From NCBI GenBank assembly GCA_021292165.1, contig CM037879.1, forward strand, positions 160,955,278 to 161,019,277: 64,000 nt of DNA, given 5' to 3'. Every line of letters starts with the position of its first letter. Within the stretch, counting starts at the first letter, position 1. The notes under the pieces are model-generated. The model did not search any database and was not told the origin of the DNA. It saw only the letters and a program-made list of their open reading frames with translations. Below are positions 35,366 to 47,298 of the stretch, in pieces. The DNA is from Shinisaurus crocodilurus (lineage: Eukaryota > Chordata > Lepidosauria > Squamata > Shinisauridae). The translations under genes were made by a program, and so were the position numbers.

Positions 35366-36605
35366 GAAGCATTACATGTGACAGTGATAAAGCAACAATA
35401 TATTAATGTCCCCATGTTTTTGCAGTTTAATGTCTTTCTGCCTAGACCTCTTTTATCTGGATATCTTTATCCAGAATTGCAGGGAGCTCCTGAAAAGCCA
35501 GACCTACATGTAGAAGAAGCAAAGAAAAATATCAGTTACTGACATAGACTTGGATCCTAAGGAGTGCTGGTGAAAGGGGGTGGGCAGAAAGTTACTCTTC
35601 TGCCTCCTCTTCTTCCCCCCAACAGGCCTCCCAAAAGCCTCTGCTAAGGGACCCTCCTGATTGGGTTGGCTGTGGTGCAGGGGAATAACTGAAAATCAGG
35701 CAGAGGCACTGTTTGTCTTTACTGCAACGAAGGAACATAGTTCTCATGGAATGTCCTGAACACCAGGACATTTTCTTGGTCCCAGACTAATTGACAATAA
35801 ACTGCACCAAGTTAAATTTACTGGCCCACCATTTAGACTGCCTGCTACGCTCCACCCCCACCCCCTCCGCCTCCGCCAGCTTTTCTCAGGGATCCAAACC
35901 ACTGCACTAATCTTTTTCACTGAACTTCTTAAAGCCAAAGTATCTCAGAATGTCTCTCCGTTTAAAGAAAAGCTCTTTTGCTAACCATATGGGGTTTAAT
36001 AATCCCACATTTTAGACCAACAACATAAGCAATGCTTATTGGATTAATCCCTGGTAGAAATCCTACTGGATTTCTCCATCGGGTTATTCCCACTGGAGCT
36101 GGACAATTTCTCAGTTGTACGCAGGAGTGCCATCTATGAGAGTGGAAGGGGGGAAATGGTCCCACCCTGTTTCAGACAATCTGCTGTTGTTCCTCTGCAG
36201 CCCCTATATTTCTATTACTATGTCTAAATACAACAAATGCTCTTATTCTGCACTGCCTTAAAACATGCACACACTTAAAACTTAAATATTTCCCAAGAAC
36301 GTTACTGTGGCTGAGTCTTACCCCACTCTGTAATGAGATCGCTGCCACCTATCCCTCTAATGAAACATGTAATGGCACCCCTGGGGAGTCAGACATTTGT
36401 TGTTAGGCATTTGGCTTATCGACCAATATTAGAACAAACTAGGATAAAATGAAACTTGTATTCATCCTTGCCTCCCCCCCAAAAAAACACCACCCCAAGT
36501 TTATAAAATAAGTCTTCCTGGTTGTTAAACCACAGTTTGCTGTGATGCCTCAGAAACTGGGAAACTATGGTTTGAGTGCTCCCTACAAACCATGATTGCA
36601 AGCCA
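35366..36605. other. No recognised gene
   Basis: Unique-looking sequence; the last 80 bases contain AAACCACAGTTTG and ACTATGGTTTG words of the type seen at 27.1 kb. Confidence 0.4.
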
Positions 36606-36735
36606 GGTTTCCCCAACCTGGGACCTCCAGATGTTTTGGATTACAACTCCCAGCATTCCTGACCATTGGCCATACTGCCTGGGGGTGAGGGGAGGTGAAG
36701 TCCAAAACATTTGGAGACTACCAGGTTGGGGAAGG
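36606..36735. mobile_element. Palindromic MITE (CCCCAACCTGG-type)
   Basis: TTCCCCAACCTGGGACCTCC on the left against CTACCAGGTTGGGGAAGG on the right, enclosing GATGTTTTGGATTACAACTCC against GAAGTCCAAAACATTTGGAG. This is a common reptile palindrome type related to the copy at 39577. Confidence 0.8.
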
Positions 36736-36873
36736 CTTAAGTTATGGATGCGAGAGAGTAATTGTCTCAGGATCATCCAGTGAGTTTCATAGTTGTGTGA
36801 GGATTTTAACCCAGGTCTAATTCACTATGCTAACCACTACACAACAGTGGCTTTCCGTACTGATTTCATAAAT

Positions 36874-37743
36874 CTAGGGCCCCCCAACATGGTGTCCATG
36901 AGCACCAATGTGCCTGCAGACATTTCTCTTGGCCCCAGCCAGATGCTCTGCCCCTCCTGATTTTTATTTTATTTCTTAAAAATTTTTTAAATTATTATTT
37001 TTCTCACTAGGATGATGCCATGCTGTAAAACAAAAGGCTACCCTCCAGTACTATCTTTATTTGGGTTGAAAGAGTAGTTTTGCGTTTGGAGCTCAGATCC
37101 CACCTCTGCCTTATACTTAGGTTCTTGAGCAAGTTAGTTGTTGTTTTAGTCTCACCATTTGCCTTCTGTGAGATGAGTGTTTTGTGACTAGTGATGCTTA
37201 CGAATCGGTGGGCGGGGCGCGCCTCTCCGCCGCCTCGACTCTCCGCGGCAGCAGCCCCCCCACCTCGATCTTCAGAGCGGTGCGGAGCAGTTCTCCACGC
37301 CGCTCGAGCCGCTGGCGCTGGTCCTGTCGCGTCACATCCGGCCCCAGAAGTGACGCGACGGGACCCTGCGCAGGCACAATACATGGCGCGGGGGTCCAGC
37401 GCACCTGCACAGGGTCCCGTTGCATCATTTCTGGTGCCAGATGTGACGCGATGGGACCAGCACGGGTGGTGCGGGTGGCTCACCACGGAGATGCGAGCCA
37501 CCCCGGAGAAAAGGTAAGGCCACGCGAGCCTCGCACGGGTGTGAGTGGGGCCAATTTCAGCACGCTATGCCCGCGCAAGGCGAATTGGTACATCCCTATT
37601 TTGTGACCAACCATGCCCATCATAGCAGCCATTTTATGAATCGGAAAGACCACCCCATGGGATCCATTTTGTGAGAGCAACCACACTACACTCAGTCAAA
37701 ATTCCAAATGTCTCCACTGACCCCAAAAGGTTGTGGACCCCTG
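36874..37743. mobile_element. hAT-like element hosting a GC-rich MITE
   Basis: Left end (C)TAGGGCCCCCCAACATGG, right end AAGGTTGTGGACCCCTG, with flanking TCATAAAT (36866-36873 and 37744-37751; the match extends one further C). After removing the insert at 37189-37598 and its duplicated TTTTGTGAC, about 450 bp remain, with no coding capacity. Confidence 0.8.
37189..37598 (+). mobile_element. GC-rich hAT MITE (family G), complete nested copy
   Basis: Starts TAGTGATGCTTACGAATC and ends TTGGTACATCCCTA, flanked by a 9-nt match TTTTGTGAC (37180-37188 and 37599-37607), consistent with an 8-bp TSD plus one chance base. CpG-dense, with repeated and inverted GTCGCGTCA, GTGACGCGACGGGACC and CTGCGCAGG words. 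Complete or partial relatives are at 4831, 42957 and 44523. Long open frames over it on both strands are a by-product of GC content. Confidence 0.88.
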
Positions 37744-37751
37744 TCATAAAT

Positions 37752-39246
37752 CATGTCAGTGGCAATAGTTCTTTATGCAAACTACTAGTACACCAACTAT
37801 AAAAGAATGAGAAAAACAATGAATGATTAGCTATATAGTGGCTAAATTGGCTAAGTATGTGCAGGGGAAGGAAGGAAAGAAGACAGAAAGCAAATATAGT
37901 GGTGGGGAGAATGGGTTCCTCTTTATTGAGTTTTTGAATGTTAGAAAATGTGCTGTAATGGATTGATTTAATGTATTCAATATGTTTTAATGTATCAGAT
38001 TCAAGATTGTGGGCTCCATCCTACGTTACATGAGCTGAATACTGCTTGGGGAAGAGGACACCGCCTTGCTCTCCACACTCTGCACCCCCACTGCATGACA
38101 CCCAAATCTCCTCCAAAGGATGTCCCAGCTCTCCATGGCAGATTTGGGGAAGCAAATCCATTCCACCAGTGGTTTCCATTATGCTGATGGACTGAGTGCA
38201 TTGGATACAAGCCACGGTATATATTTTGGGAAAACAAAGAGCCTTTGCTCTCATCAATCAGGATCAACGGCGTATTGTGGAATAATGATTTCTTTTGGAG
38301 AGTTGCCTTATAGTATGACTCTCGTGTGTGTGTGTGTGTGTGTGTTTTCTGCAAGGCTATTCCTATGTATGTGGTATTTTGCATCAAGAAGTCTTTAGTG
38401 CCTGTGATGTACCTAGTTATTCTAGAGTCTTTAGCTAATAAGATGGTTTTGTGTGTTGCAGCCACATGGTGCCCAAGGGGGCACTTCCATTGTCCCCACA
38501 TTATTGAACGAGTCTTTCATAACTTTAAATCCATTGAGATTTCTCGAGCCATTTTGCACCTTGACAATGAGGGTTGTTGTAGCACAGACAATCTCATGGT
38601 ATTGCTAACCAGCCTGATCCTTGAAAACCCAACACAGAGCAGTGAACAATTCATGGTAGCCTGCATTCATATTTTGCCTTAAAAAAAAAAAAAAAAGTAG
38701 AGAAGCTATACCTGTGGCCAAAGTAAGGTGAGATCTAGCTGTCTGCAGAAAGTATTTTATGTTTTGAATGGTTAAATACCTTCATTATTTGGAACTCATA
38801 ATCAAGGTGTTTTTTGTTTTTTTTAAAGGTGTATTTAATCATGGCTGTATTATTATAGAAAATTATTTTTAGATCTTTATCATTGTAATCACAAATTTCA
38901 ATGAAATTCATCCAGTGCTGAAGAATGTTGCTTTCCTTTGAAAATCCTTGCTTGTGAATACATGGTATAAAAATTGATTTTTATCACTTAACCCAGAACA
39001 ATTGTTGTTCCTTTAATGTATCTCCTTGTCATAACATATCTGATACTCACTACCCAGATACCTCCCTGGCATATCTTGTTATCCTATGTTATTGACAATG
39101 TAGTGTGAAATGTATAAATTTGACCATAAAAATATTCATCATCCTTTGTGGAAAAAGACAGAGCATTTTCTCAAACTCACTTTCCAGGGAATAATGATCT
39201 TAGGACTCAAGAAAATATTGTGCAAATGCATAGTGTGCTCAGGCAT

Positions 39247-39283
<37 letters not shown>

Positions 39284-39576
39284 ATACATTCACACACACA
39301 CTTCTGTGAATGTCAAAAATTAGAGACTGTCAACATTCTTCAGAAAATGTGATTGCCAACAGTCAGCATTCAACAAATTCAAAATGATAAAAAAGCAATA
39401 TCAGCAACTTCAATTGACTGTCATTCACAGTCAACATTCACAGATCATTAATCTTCTTAATGATCCCAGATTAATTTGAGCATGCCTGATTCCAGTGGTG
39501 GCTGGCTGGTGCCCAGTGGGGATGGTGGGGCGTGGGGCGGGTCACCAGAGCTGGAGCCAACCCATTTCACACAGAG
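37752..39576. other. No recognised gene; contains microsatellites
   Basis: Holds a (GT)n run at 38324-38345, an A16-type run at about 38681-38697 and a (CT)n run at 39248-39279. The 38010-38215 block resembles 23160-23380 loosely. No coding call. Confidence 0.45.
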
Positions 39577-39710
39577 CAGGTGTTAGAAACTTGTGGCCCT
39601 CCAGATGTTTTTGACTGCAACTGCCATCAGCCCTAGCTAGCATAGCCAATGAGGAGGGCTGATGGGAGTTGCAGTCCAACATCTGGAGGGCCACAAGTTT
39701 CTCACCCTTG
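39577..39710. mobile_element. Palindromic hAT-like MITE (GAAACTTGTGGCCCTCC-type)
   Basis: Left end CAGGTGTTAGAAACTTGTGG, right end CCACAAGTTTCTCACCCTTG, imperfect inverted repeats. The arms continue as GGCCCTCCAGATGTTT against ACATCTGGAGGGCC. The candidate 8-bp TSD is ACACAGAG/ACATGGAG (two mismatches). Confidence 0.75.
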
Positions 39711-40271
39711 ACATGGAGGCACATAGAGTTGGAGTTGCCCAGGAAGTGCTTTGATTGTACGGGGACATCCATTTCATCCTCTACTCTGCAGCAACCTGAT
39801 GCTGGGGTGAGGGGTGGATTTATGGCCATATATGGCCTCCTGGCAGGTCAGCTTAGGCAAATGATCTGCCAGCCTGGTGCCAGTTGCTCCTTCAATTTCT
39901 TCTACTGTGCCTGTGTTGGTGCTACCCAGGTGTAGAGAGGAGAGTTGCACCAGCCAGGGTGCCTTATCAGTCATTTCCAGTCTCTAAGAGCTCTCCTTGA
40001 GCAGTGCCTGTTCAGCAAAGCCCTGATCCTTATGTAATCTCTCCTCTGTGCAGGGGAAATAAATGAAAATCGCCTCTCTACCCCCCCCCTACACACACAC
40101 CTTCCAACTATGAGAACATCCAGTTCATGGAGGTCCACACTACACACAAGTCTGATCCAGCCCACAACTTTTACTTTTCTAATCCGGATTTTTTTTTTAA
40201 AAAAAAAAAGATGTTTCTTTTTAAAAGAAAAGAAAAAAATTGCAGAAAAATAATCCCTACCAGAACATGTA

Positions 40272-40933
40272 TGAATTAATATTTATTACGGTCATTGACC
40301 AGAACCGACAATAACATTAAAAATGAGGAAACAATCAATCAATGAAACATGCATTACTACTACACACCAGCATACAGTTCAGGTTCACAACAAAATTTTA
40401 TATCAAAATTATAACAGACAAGCAAGGCCAGAGTCAGAGGTTAAAAGGTGCGGGATGTTATGGCAATTGCACAAAATTTAGCCACTTTATTAGTGATATG
40501 AGGAACCGTATTAGCGAGTAGCAGGGAAATATAGAATTTTTCAGTTCTACCCGGGCAATTATATAAGATAGGAAGAATGAGCTCTTCACGATGATCCCGG
40601 TAGAAGAAGGGGCAATATAAAAGTACATGCCCCACAGATTCAACCTCCCCATTATTACGTGGACAAAGACGATTCTTAAATGGTATTCCCTGATATCTTC
40701 CCTCCAAAACCATAGAAGGCAGAGCATTGAATCTGGCTAACGTAAAAGCTTTCCTATACTTCGGAAAAGTCAAATCAGCCAAATAAGCATGGGGCTCAAA
40801 GATCTTATTTCCTAAAGGGCTAAATTTACGCAGTAAGCTTATATGTTCTTGCAATACAATGTCCCAGATTCTCTGCTCAACGGCTATCTTAGCGTTAGAG
40901 TAACCCAGTGTTATTAAAGCATTGGGAGAATAT
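40272..40933 (-). mobile_element. Non-LTR retrotransposon 3' fragment with intact TSD
   Basis: The minus-strand frame 40854-40441 encodes 137 residues resembling the C-terminal end of a LINE ORF2, including FNALPSMVLEGRYQGIPF and a Cys/His cluster RLCPRNN...ESVGHVLLYCPFF that looks like a zinc-binding end. It ends in a short AT-rich 3' UTR (GTCAATGACCGTAATAAAT) without a poly(A) tract. An 11-bp direct repeat CAGAACATGTA flanks it (40261-40271 and 40934-40944). It is 5'-truncated. I cannot name the clade securely. Confidence 0.8.
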
Positions 40934-41441
40934 CAGAACATGTAAATATAACAACTGAAGAAATGGTAGGAAGAAAACAGGGTCAATCAGTATAGTGCAT
41001 ATATAGGGAGGCTTGGGTCCCTCTGCAGACCCTGCTCACTCACCTCTCCAAGACTCAGTCTCTGGCCTGAAGGCTTCAGGAGGAGGTGGGGAAGGAATCC
41101 CCATGATGTGTGATCAGAGATAACAAGGAAATTCTCCTTACTTAGTGCACCTCTCCGCCCTCTCAATTGCAGGTGCCAGCCAAGTGCACTTCACTCCTGT
41201 TGCTTCTTCCCCGCATAAGGAATGAGAAGGAGAAGTGAAGCTGAGTAGCACACTTGGCCAGCACTTGCAGGAGCTCCTAAGAGCACCAGCTGAGTGTGCT
41301 TCACTTCCCATGCAGGGAAGGTGAAGCAGGCTCCCCAGTTGAAGAGGCAACCAGAAGAGATCCAACTGCAGCTGGTGCTTTCACCAGCAACCCAACAGAG
41401 TCAAGGGGTGGGACCCCATGGCTGATGTCATCCAGCCTATC

Positions 41442-41472
<31 letters not shown>

Positions 41473-41519
41473 ACAATCTGGCCCCCGGAGCCTATATATG
41501 TGTGTGTGTGTGTGTGTGT
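41442..41519. repeat. Two (TG)n microsatellites
   Basis: TG runs at 41442-41469 and 41500-41519, separated by 30 bases of unique sequence. Confidence 0.95.
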
Positions 41520-41524
41520 CTGTA

Positions 41525-42880
41525 ATTGAAGATAAAAAACAAACAACATAACAAACAATACAAAAACAATACAACAATCAACAAAAACTACCAACTAAAA
41601 TGGACTTCCAATTTTCTCTACCACAAATATAAGTACCAATACCTTCTCTTACTCCATAAGTACACAATAAAATCACTTTTTCTGTTGTCCAAAATTATTA
41701 TTCTTCATCAAACCTACAAGTAAACCATTTTTTCTGATCTGTATAAAAAGTCTAATAGAGGCTCCTACTCTAAAATAAACAAAAACTAATATATTTTTTC
41801 TATAATTAAAGCTATACATTTAACCATCTCTGCCAACTTCCTCATTTTCCTCATCCATTCTTCTAATGAAGGTAACATTAAACTTTTCCACTTTTAAACA
41901 ATAATGGGCATTTTCACTCAAATATATTAATAAAATTCTAAAACTTCTTTCCAATCGATTGCCCATTAATCAGAAGAGAGAAAACTCTGATTTCAATAAA
42001 AACAGAAAATACCTTCTTATTATTCATCTTACTCCCAAGTACCCAAAATATATTTTACGTTTTCTCCCAATTTCCCCAGAAGCAAATATCCACCATGCAT
42101 TCTCTTATAAACATTTCCATTAAAACTAAAGCTTAATATAAATGCAAACCTTCTAGCCAAATATTCATACAATTTAAAACATTTAATCTACTTTAATCCT
42201 TTGTCATTTATAAGTAAAAAGAAATTCACTATCCATCATTTTATCCAGTATCATGCAACAACACTATCTTCTTATAAAAAAATCTTTAAAACCAAAACTT
42301 AATATAAATTTCAAACATTTTAAACATATAATTTCTCACTGATCCATTAATATATCATCACAAAAAAATTAAACCTATTTTTATCATACAATCATTGACT
42401 TGTTCTTCTAATCCAGATTTAAAAAGTAAACAGCAATCTTTTCACAGCTCCATCAAAACTATACTATAAGTATCATTTTCTAATCCCAGCAAAGAGCCAA
42501 TTTGAAATTTCATTTCTGCACTAAACAATGATATTGTCATTTCTTTAATTAATATCATAAATTTAACCCTCTCTGCCAACTCCCACCTCCACAACATCTA
42601 TGACTCTTGTTGGTCTTTTATTTTCTCTCCCTCTGTCTAAAACAATCTTTTTCTGTCTTAACTTTAAAGTAAAAGGAGCACCAACTCTTCTCTTACGAAT
42701 CCCAGTAAACATCTCCTTCAACACGACAAAGACCATGACATCCAAGCCTATTCCAGTGAACAAATATTGCTGCAAATCCTTCAACGGGACCAAAGCCATG
42801 AGCTTCAAATCAATTTCAGTAAAAAGATGTTGCTGCAGAATTTGATCGACTGTTTTCTTCCTGCAGTATGCAGGATATGC
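41525..42880 (-). repeat. AT-rich retroelement-like region
   Basis: Over 1.3 kb of T-poor/A- and C-rich sequence on the plus strand, like the L1 3' region at 46.6 kb. The minus-strand frame 42808-42563 (81 residues, Lys/Arg-rich towards its C-terminal half) has no domain I recognise. I infer a non-coding or ORF1-proximal part of an L1-like element; the assignment is weak. Confidence 0.35.
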
Positions 42881-42956
42881 AGTATTCTATAGACCAGTGG
42901 TTCCCAACCATCGCAGCCATTTTAAGCCCTGTTGCCTTGGTTTCTACGCCAAAACC

Positions 42957-43290
42957 ACAGCAACAGGGTTCAGCCACGTCGGCGCAGGGCCTGTCGCGTC
43001 ACAGCCAGAAATGACGCAACGGAACCCGTGCGGGCGGTGTGGCGATCCGAGCGGTGCAGAGAGCGAGCAGAGAGCCCCTACGCACCCCTACGCACTGTGG
43101 AGAATCGGGCATCGGGGGGTCTCAACGGTGTGGAGAGCTGAGGCAATTGATGCGACAGGACCCTGCGCTGCCGGTGCAGCTGCCCGAGCGGCACGAAGAT
43201 CGGGCGGAGAATCGCTCTGCTCTGTGGAGAATCCGGGCTTGGGGGGGGCTGCTCGCTGAGGAGAGGAGAGATGAGCCCCCCCCCCGAAGT
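42957..43290. mobile_element. GC-rich hAT MITE (family G), degraded copy
   Basis: Shares GCGCAGGGCCTGTCGCGTCAC, ATGACGCAACGGAACCC and the AATC(C/G)GGC/TGTGGAGAATC blocks with 37189 and 44523. It lies just after CAGTGGTTCCCAACC (42894), another hAT-like left end, and shares a GCAACAGGG segment with 5050-5070. No intact termini. Confidence 0.6.
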
Positions 43291-43956
43291 ACAACCTCCA
43301 TCTCTATCAAGACAACATTTAACGAATGGCTCATTGTTCACAAAGAAGAGGAATGCAAACCCATCTTCTGTAAAAGAGTTGGAATCACCTTGTTTGTGAG
43401 GGCATGGTTTGTTTTGTCCATTTGTCCATGAACACCAGGGGTTGGCCCAAGACATTTTTTGCAGACTGCAGCAGACAAGATATTGCCCCACCCCATTCCA
43501 TGTGCAGAAGCCAACAAGACTAGCAGGTTAATATTACTGGCAATGGGACAGCATAGTCCACCACACCTAAGAGCAGCAGGCTAGCTTAGGAGATCCAGGG
43601 CAGGCCTCAGTCCTGTCCTCCAACTAGGGCTGTGCATGGCCCCTCCAATCTGATTCTGATTACAATCTGTGTAATTGGGATCGGGCCCAATTACGATTCC
43701 GTCCTATCTGTATCTATCCCGATTTAATTACGATTATGCAGAATCGATTACAATAACGGAATCGATTCCGTCCAGTTTTTTCCATAGACTTGCATTGGGG
43801 GGGGGAACGTCTTTCACTTCTTCATTTTAAAAGATAGAAACATGAAACCTGGTGAGATTGCAGGTTATGCACCCCAAATTTCAGACACATGGGTCTTGTG
43901 GTTCCACTGCAGCCCTCTCCCCCAAAACAGAAGATCTTTCACAGGGAACTTTTTTG

Positions 43957-44338
43957 TAGGGTTGGCCAAGAATTTCGAGGGGGGGGAGGAACAGAGCAAA
44001 ATTTCCCCACTCTCCCCCCTCCCGAGCTCAGCGAGCCTTACCTGGCCATGGCTTGTCCCAAGTTCCCGTGGGGAAAGGAGCTTCCAGGTCCCCAGCACAT
44101 CATTTCTGGGTCCCTGGTGCTGCGTTTTCTACGTAAATATCAAGGTAAACTTCCTTAAATCGGCCACAAATAGCAAATCATGGCAGTTTTAAGGTATTAT
44201 TTAGCTTGGTATTTACATAAAAAATGCAGCGCCGGGGACCTGGTAGTGACGCGCCGGGGACCCGGAAGTCCACCGAGCACCACAGCTGCCGGGCGCCGAG
44301 CACCGAGTGCCATGGGATGAGCGGGGGGGCCATTCCTA
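43957..44338. mobile_element. hAT-like MITE (family H), nested
   Basis: Starts TAGGGTTGGCCAAG, ends GGGGGCCATTCCTA; flanks CTTTTTTG (43949-43956) and CTTTTTGG (44339-44346). The interior palindrome (GTGCTGCGTTTTCTACGTAAAT against ATTTACATAAAAAATGCAGC) links it to the copies at 12085 and 33288. Confidence 0.78.
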
Positions 44339-44522
44339 CTTTTTGGGACTCTCTGTCAGCTGCTATACTAAGCCGCTGCACTAATCCTTTCTTTTGGCAT
44401 GCAAATTTCCCAGCCACCTGGAGAACACATCCCTATCGGGCAGTCATGTTAGAAGCAACATGGACACCCCTTCTTTTAATAAACCCTAAGCACAGCGTGG
44501 AGGAGCCACGAACAGCAAGGAT

Positions 44523-44910
44523 TAGCGATGCATCCAAAGCCGGGTTGCGCCCCCAACCCGATTCTCCGTGGGGGCAGCCGCCTGACCCGATCTTCTGAGT
44601 GGCACGGAGAGGTTCTCCGCGCCGCTCGATTGAAATTCCCCGGTCCCATTTGTCACTTCCGAGACCGGAAATGACACAACGGAACCCTGCGCAGGCGCAG
44701 AACGTGCCACAGGGGTCCAGCGCGCCTGCGCAGGGTTCTGTCGCGTCATTTCCGGTCCCAGAAGTGATGCGACGGAACAGAACGGGCCGCACGGGTGGCT
44801 CACCTGCAGAGCGGCGAGCCGCCCCGAAGACAAGGTAAGGCCTCACACGGGCGTGAGCGGGGCCGATCTCGGCCCATTCTGCCTGCGTGAGGCTCGATGT
44901 TACAAGCCTA
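44523..44910 (+). mobile_element. GC-rich hAT MITE (family G), complete nested copy
   Basis: Starts TAGCGATGCATCC, ends GTTACAAGCCTA, with a perfect 8-bp TSD GCAAGGAT (44515-44522 and 44911-44918). Contains GCGCAGGCGC (44689-44698) and GCGCCTGCGC (44722-44731), both close to the NRF1 binding consensus, and several TGACG/CGTCA words. Same orientation as 37189-37598. Confidence 0.9.
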
Positions 44911-45002
44911 GCAAGGATGCAGGTAAGCAGGCAAGCACCATAAAGAAAACAAGGCGGGACACAGAGACTAATTTGGGCAGGCATTCCCGTTCTTCTACCC
45001 AT

Positions 45003-45196
45003 TCACCCAAGCCCCCAGCGGCGACTCCGGAACAGCAGGCAGGCAGGTAGCCTAGACAAATAGGGGGGAATAACCCCTTCTTCAGGGCACTCACCCTAGC
45101 CCCCAGCCCCAACGGGGACTACAGAACAGCAGGCAGGCAGGTAGCCTAGACCCATTGGGGGGAATACCCCTTCTTCAGGGCAGTAACCCTAGCCCC
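45003..45196. repeat. Tandem repeat, about 94-bp unit
   Basis: AACAGCAGGCAGGCAGGTAG occurs at 45031 and at 45125, with matching flanks on both sides (CCTTCTTCAGGGCA, CCCTAGCCCCC). About two copies. Confidence 0.85.
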
Positions 45197-47298
45197 CCCA
45201 GAGGGTGGCTCTGCCTGTGCCTGCTCTGCCTGTGCCTGCTCTGGCTGAGCCTGCGCTGTCTCCTCCTTAACCACATAGGAGATGGTCTCCTCCAGCTGAC
45301 CCTCGACATCCATGAGGACTTCCAAACACGGAGATTCAACTACATGGAATGGGCTCCCTGTGTCCAAGAAGAAAGGATTCGGTACAAGTCCTGCTTCCAC
45401 GGCAATGCTGCTGATGCTGCTAGCAGTAGCACCCTCCTCTTTCAAAGGTAGTTGTAGTAGTAGGCCTCTGTCCTTCATGAAACAGTGTCCTACATGCACT
45501 GTCAGACTCAGGCACCTTTGGCTTCTGCTCCACTGTCTCTTGCTGCTGCTGAACCACAGAGGAAGACCTCCGAAGTTTGACCAGTGTTGTTAAGCCAACC
45601 TGACTACTAGGGATGCTGGTGGACCTGATCCCACTCTGCAAAAGTGGTCTCAGGAGAACCCAGGAAGGAGTCTGGTTTGTGTTGGGATTTGAAAATGGGA
45701 CTAGACTAGAGCAACATGAAATGAGATCCTAATACTGATCATAATAATTTAAAATGATATTTGAAAAAACTGGCAGGAAAACGCTGAACAGAAGGCCAGG
45801 AGAGTCAAACACTCCCTCACTGCCACAAACTATATGAACAAAAAGGACTTTAATTGTCCTAAACTAAATCGTAATAAAAGATTTAAAAAACCTTAGGATA
45901 TCTTAAAGCAGAGCCCAAGGTGACAAACAAACGCTCCTTCAGTCCGCCTTCCCCAAACTGGGGTTAGAAGAAAAGGAATGTAAATGGATTTGTTTGTATT
46001 CAAAATGAAGCTACTTTTAAATGAAATAAAATTGAGGAATAAAACAAAGAAATCCAAAAAGAGACACCCACCCCCTATAATCCTTCTTCTCTCTCGCACA
46101 CCAGGAGGCAAGCGGCAACTAAGAGCAGCAAGCAAGCAGGAGCCAAGAATAAACTCAATCCCCTCCCAGAGCAAACTGATCCAAAAACACACATGGTCAG
46201 AGAAATAAAAGCAAATCATGAATCTCCCTTAGCCCTCCTCCAGCCAGCGTTGCTATTGGAGAAGGGCTTCTTCCTCAGCAGCACCACTGGGTGATGCTGC
46301 TGCCAACAATACTCTTCTCCCCCCTCCCCCTCCCCATTCCATTCAGAAAGGGGGGGAAAGGAGCTTCCTGGCTGCTCACCCAGATAAGACGTAATCGACT
46401 GTAATCAAACAGAACCAATGGCAGCCGATTATATCCGATCTGGGTCTGGGTCGATCCAATTCGACCGTAATCAAAACGTAACCTGGATCGGGCTGATCCG
46501 ATTCCGATGCGGGTTCAAACCGCGATTACACGCACAGCCCTACCTCCAGCACCATGCTGCCCCTTTCTTTTCTTTTTTTTATTTTTATTTTTATTTCAAA
46601 TAAACACACATACAAAAAGAAAATAAACCCACAAATCCATATAACTCCAAAGTGCACCCATCACCACGGGGCCAAGAAATAACTCTATCCACATAATCCA
46701 TTATTAATCTATATTCCAAAAATATATCATATCTTGACATGGCTTACTCCCCTTTCCCTTTACTAAAACATAGTCTAGAAATGGTCCCTATATATCCTTA
46801 AAATTATTTTTCTTTAATTGTCCCTTTTTAAATTTAATACTACATGTTAATTTATCATTTAAAGCAATATCCCACACCTCTTTGTACCAGTCAATAATTA
46901 AAAACTGATGTTGAACTTTCCATTTCCTTGCTATCAATAATCTCCCCGCCGTTAACAAACTTATAATTAATTCCTTTATCTCTTGAGAGCACAGAAGTTT
47001 CTCCGTTATTGATAACAATGCTAATTTTGGACAGACCTCCAAATTAATGCTAATAATTTCTGAAATTTCTACAAAAAAATTATTCCAAAAAATCCAATAC
47101 GCTTTTACAGCTTCACCACATATAAGCATAAGTACCAAGTTCCTGACATCCTCTCCAACACAATGGAGCATAATTACTGTCTATTTTATTTAATCTTACT
47201 GGAGTCAGATACCATCTCCAAATAGTTTTTTAAAAATTCTCTTTTATCCTTACTGACATATTTCTTAATATATGTCTGCCCCAAATATTTTTCCGCAC

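Larger units (their letters stand above)
43625..46542. mobile_element. 2.9-kb hAT-like composite element
   Basis: Left end TAGGGCTGTGCATGG, right end CGCACAGCCCTA, flanked by CCTCCAAC (43617-43624) and CCTCCAGC (46543-46550), an 8-bp TSD with one mismatch. Both subterminal regions are rich in ATTACGATT/AATCG words (43660-43770 and 46385-46530). Two further hAT-like insertions (43957-44338 and 44523-44910) and a 94-bp tandem array (about 45003-45196) lie inside. The frames at 45146-45641 are Gln/Ser/Thr-rich and not recognisable as transposase. Original element without inserts: about 2.1 kb. Confidence 0.82.

Noticed and set aside
37007..37606. Long overlapping frames on both strands (up to 164 residues)
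   Set aside because: They span the GC-rich family G MITE; GC content removes stop codons by chance on both strands.
38001..38501. 166-residue minus-strand frame
   Set aside because: Crosses a (GT)n tract (THTHT run) and has no recognisable domain or homologous repeat context.
44433..45002. 189-residue minus-strand frame
   Set aside because: Covers the family G MITE at 44523-44910 and its flank; low-complexity Arg/Ala/Gly/Pro composition with no domain.
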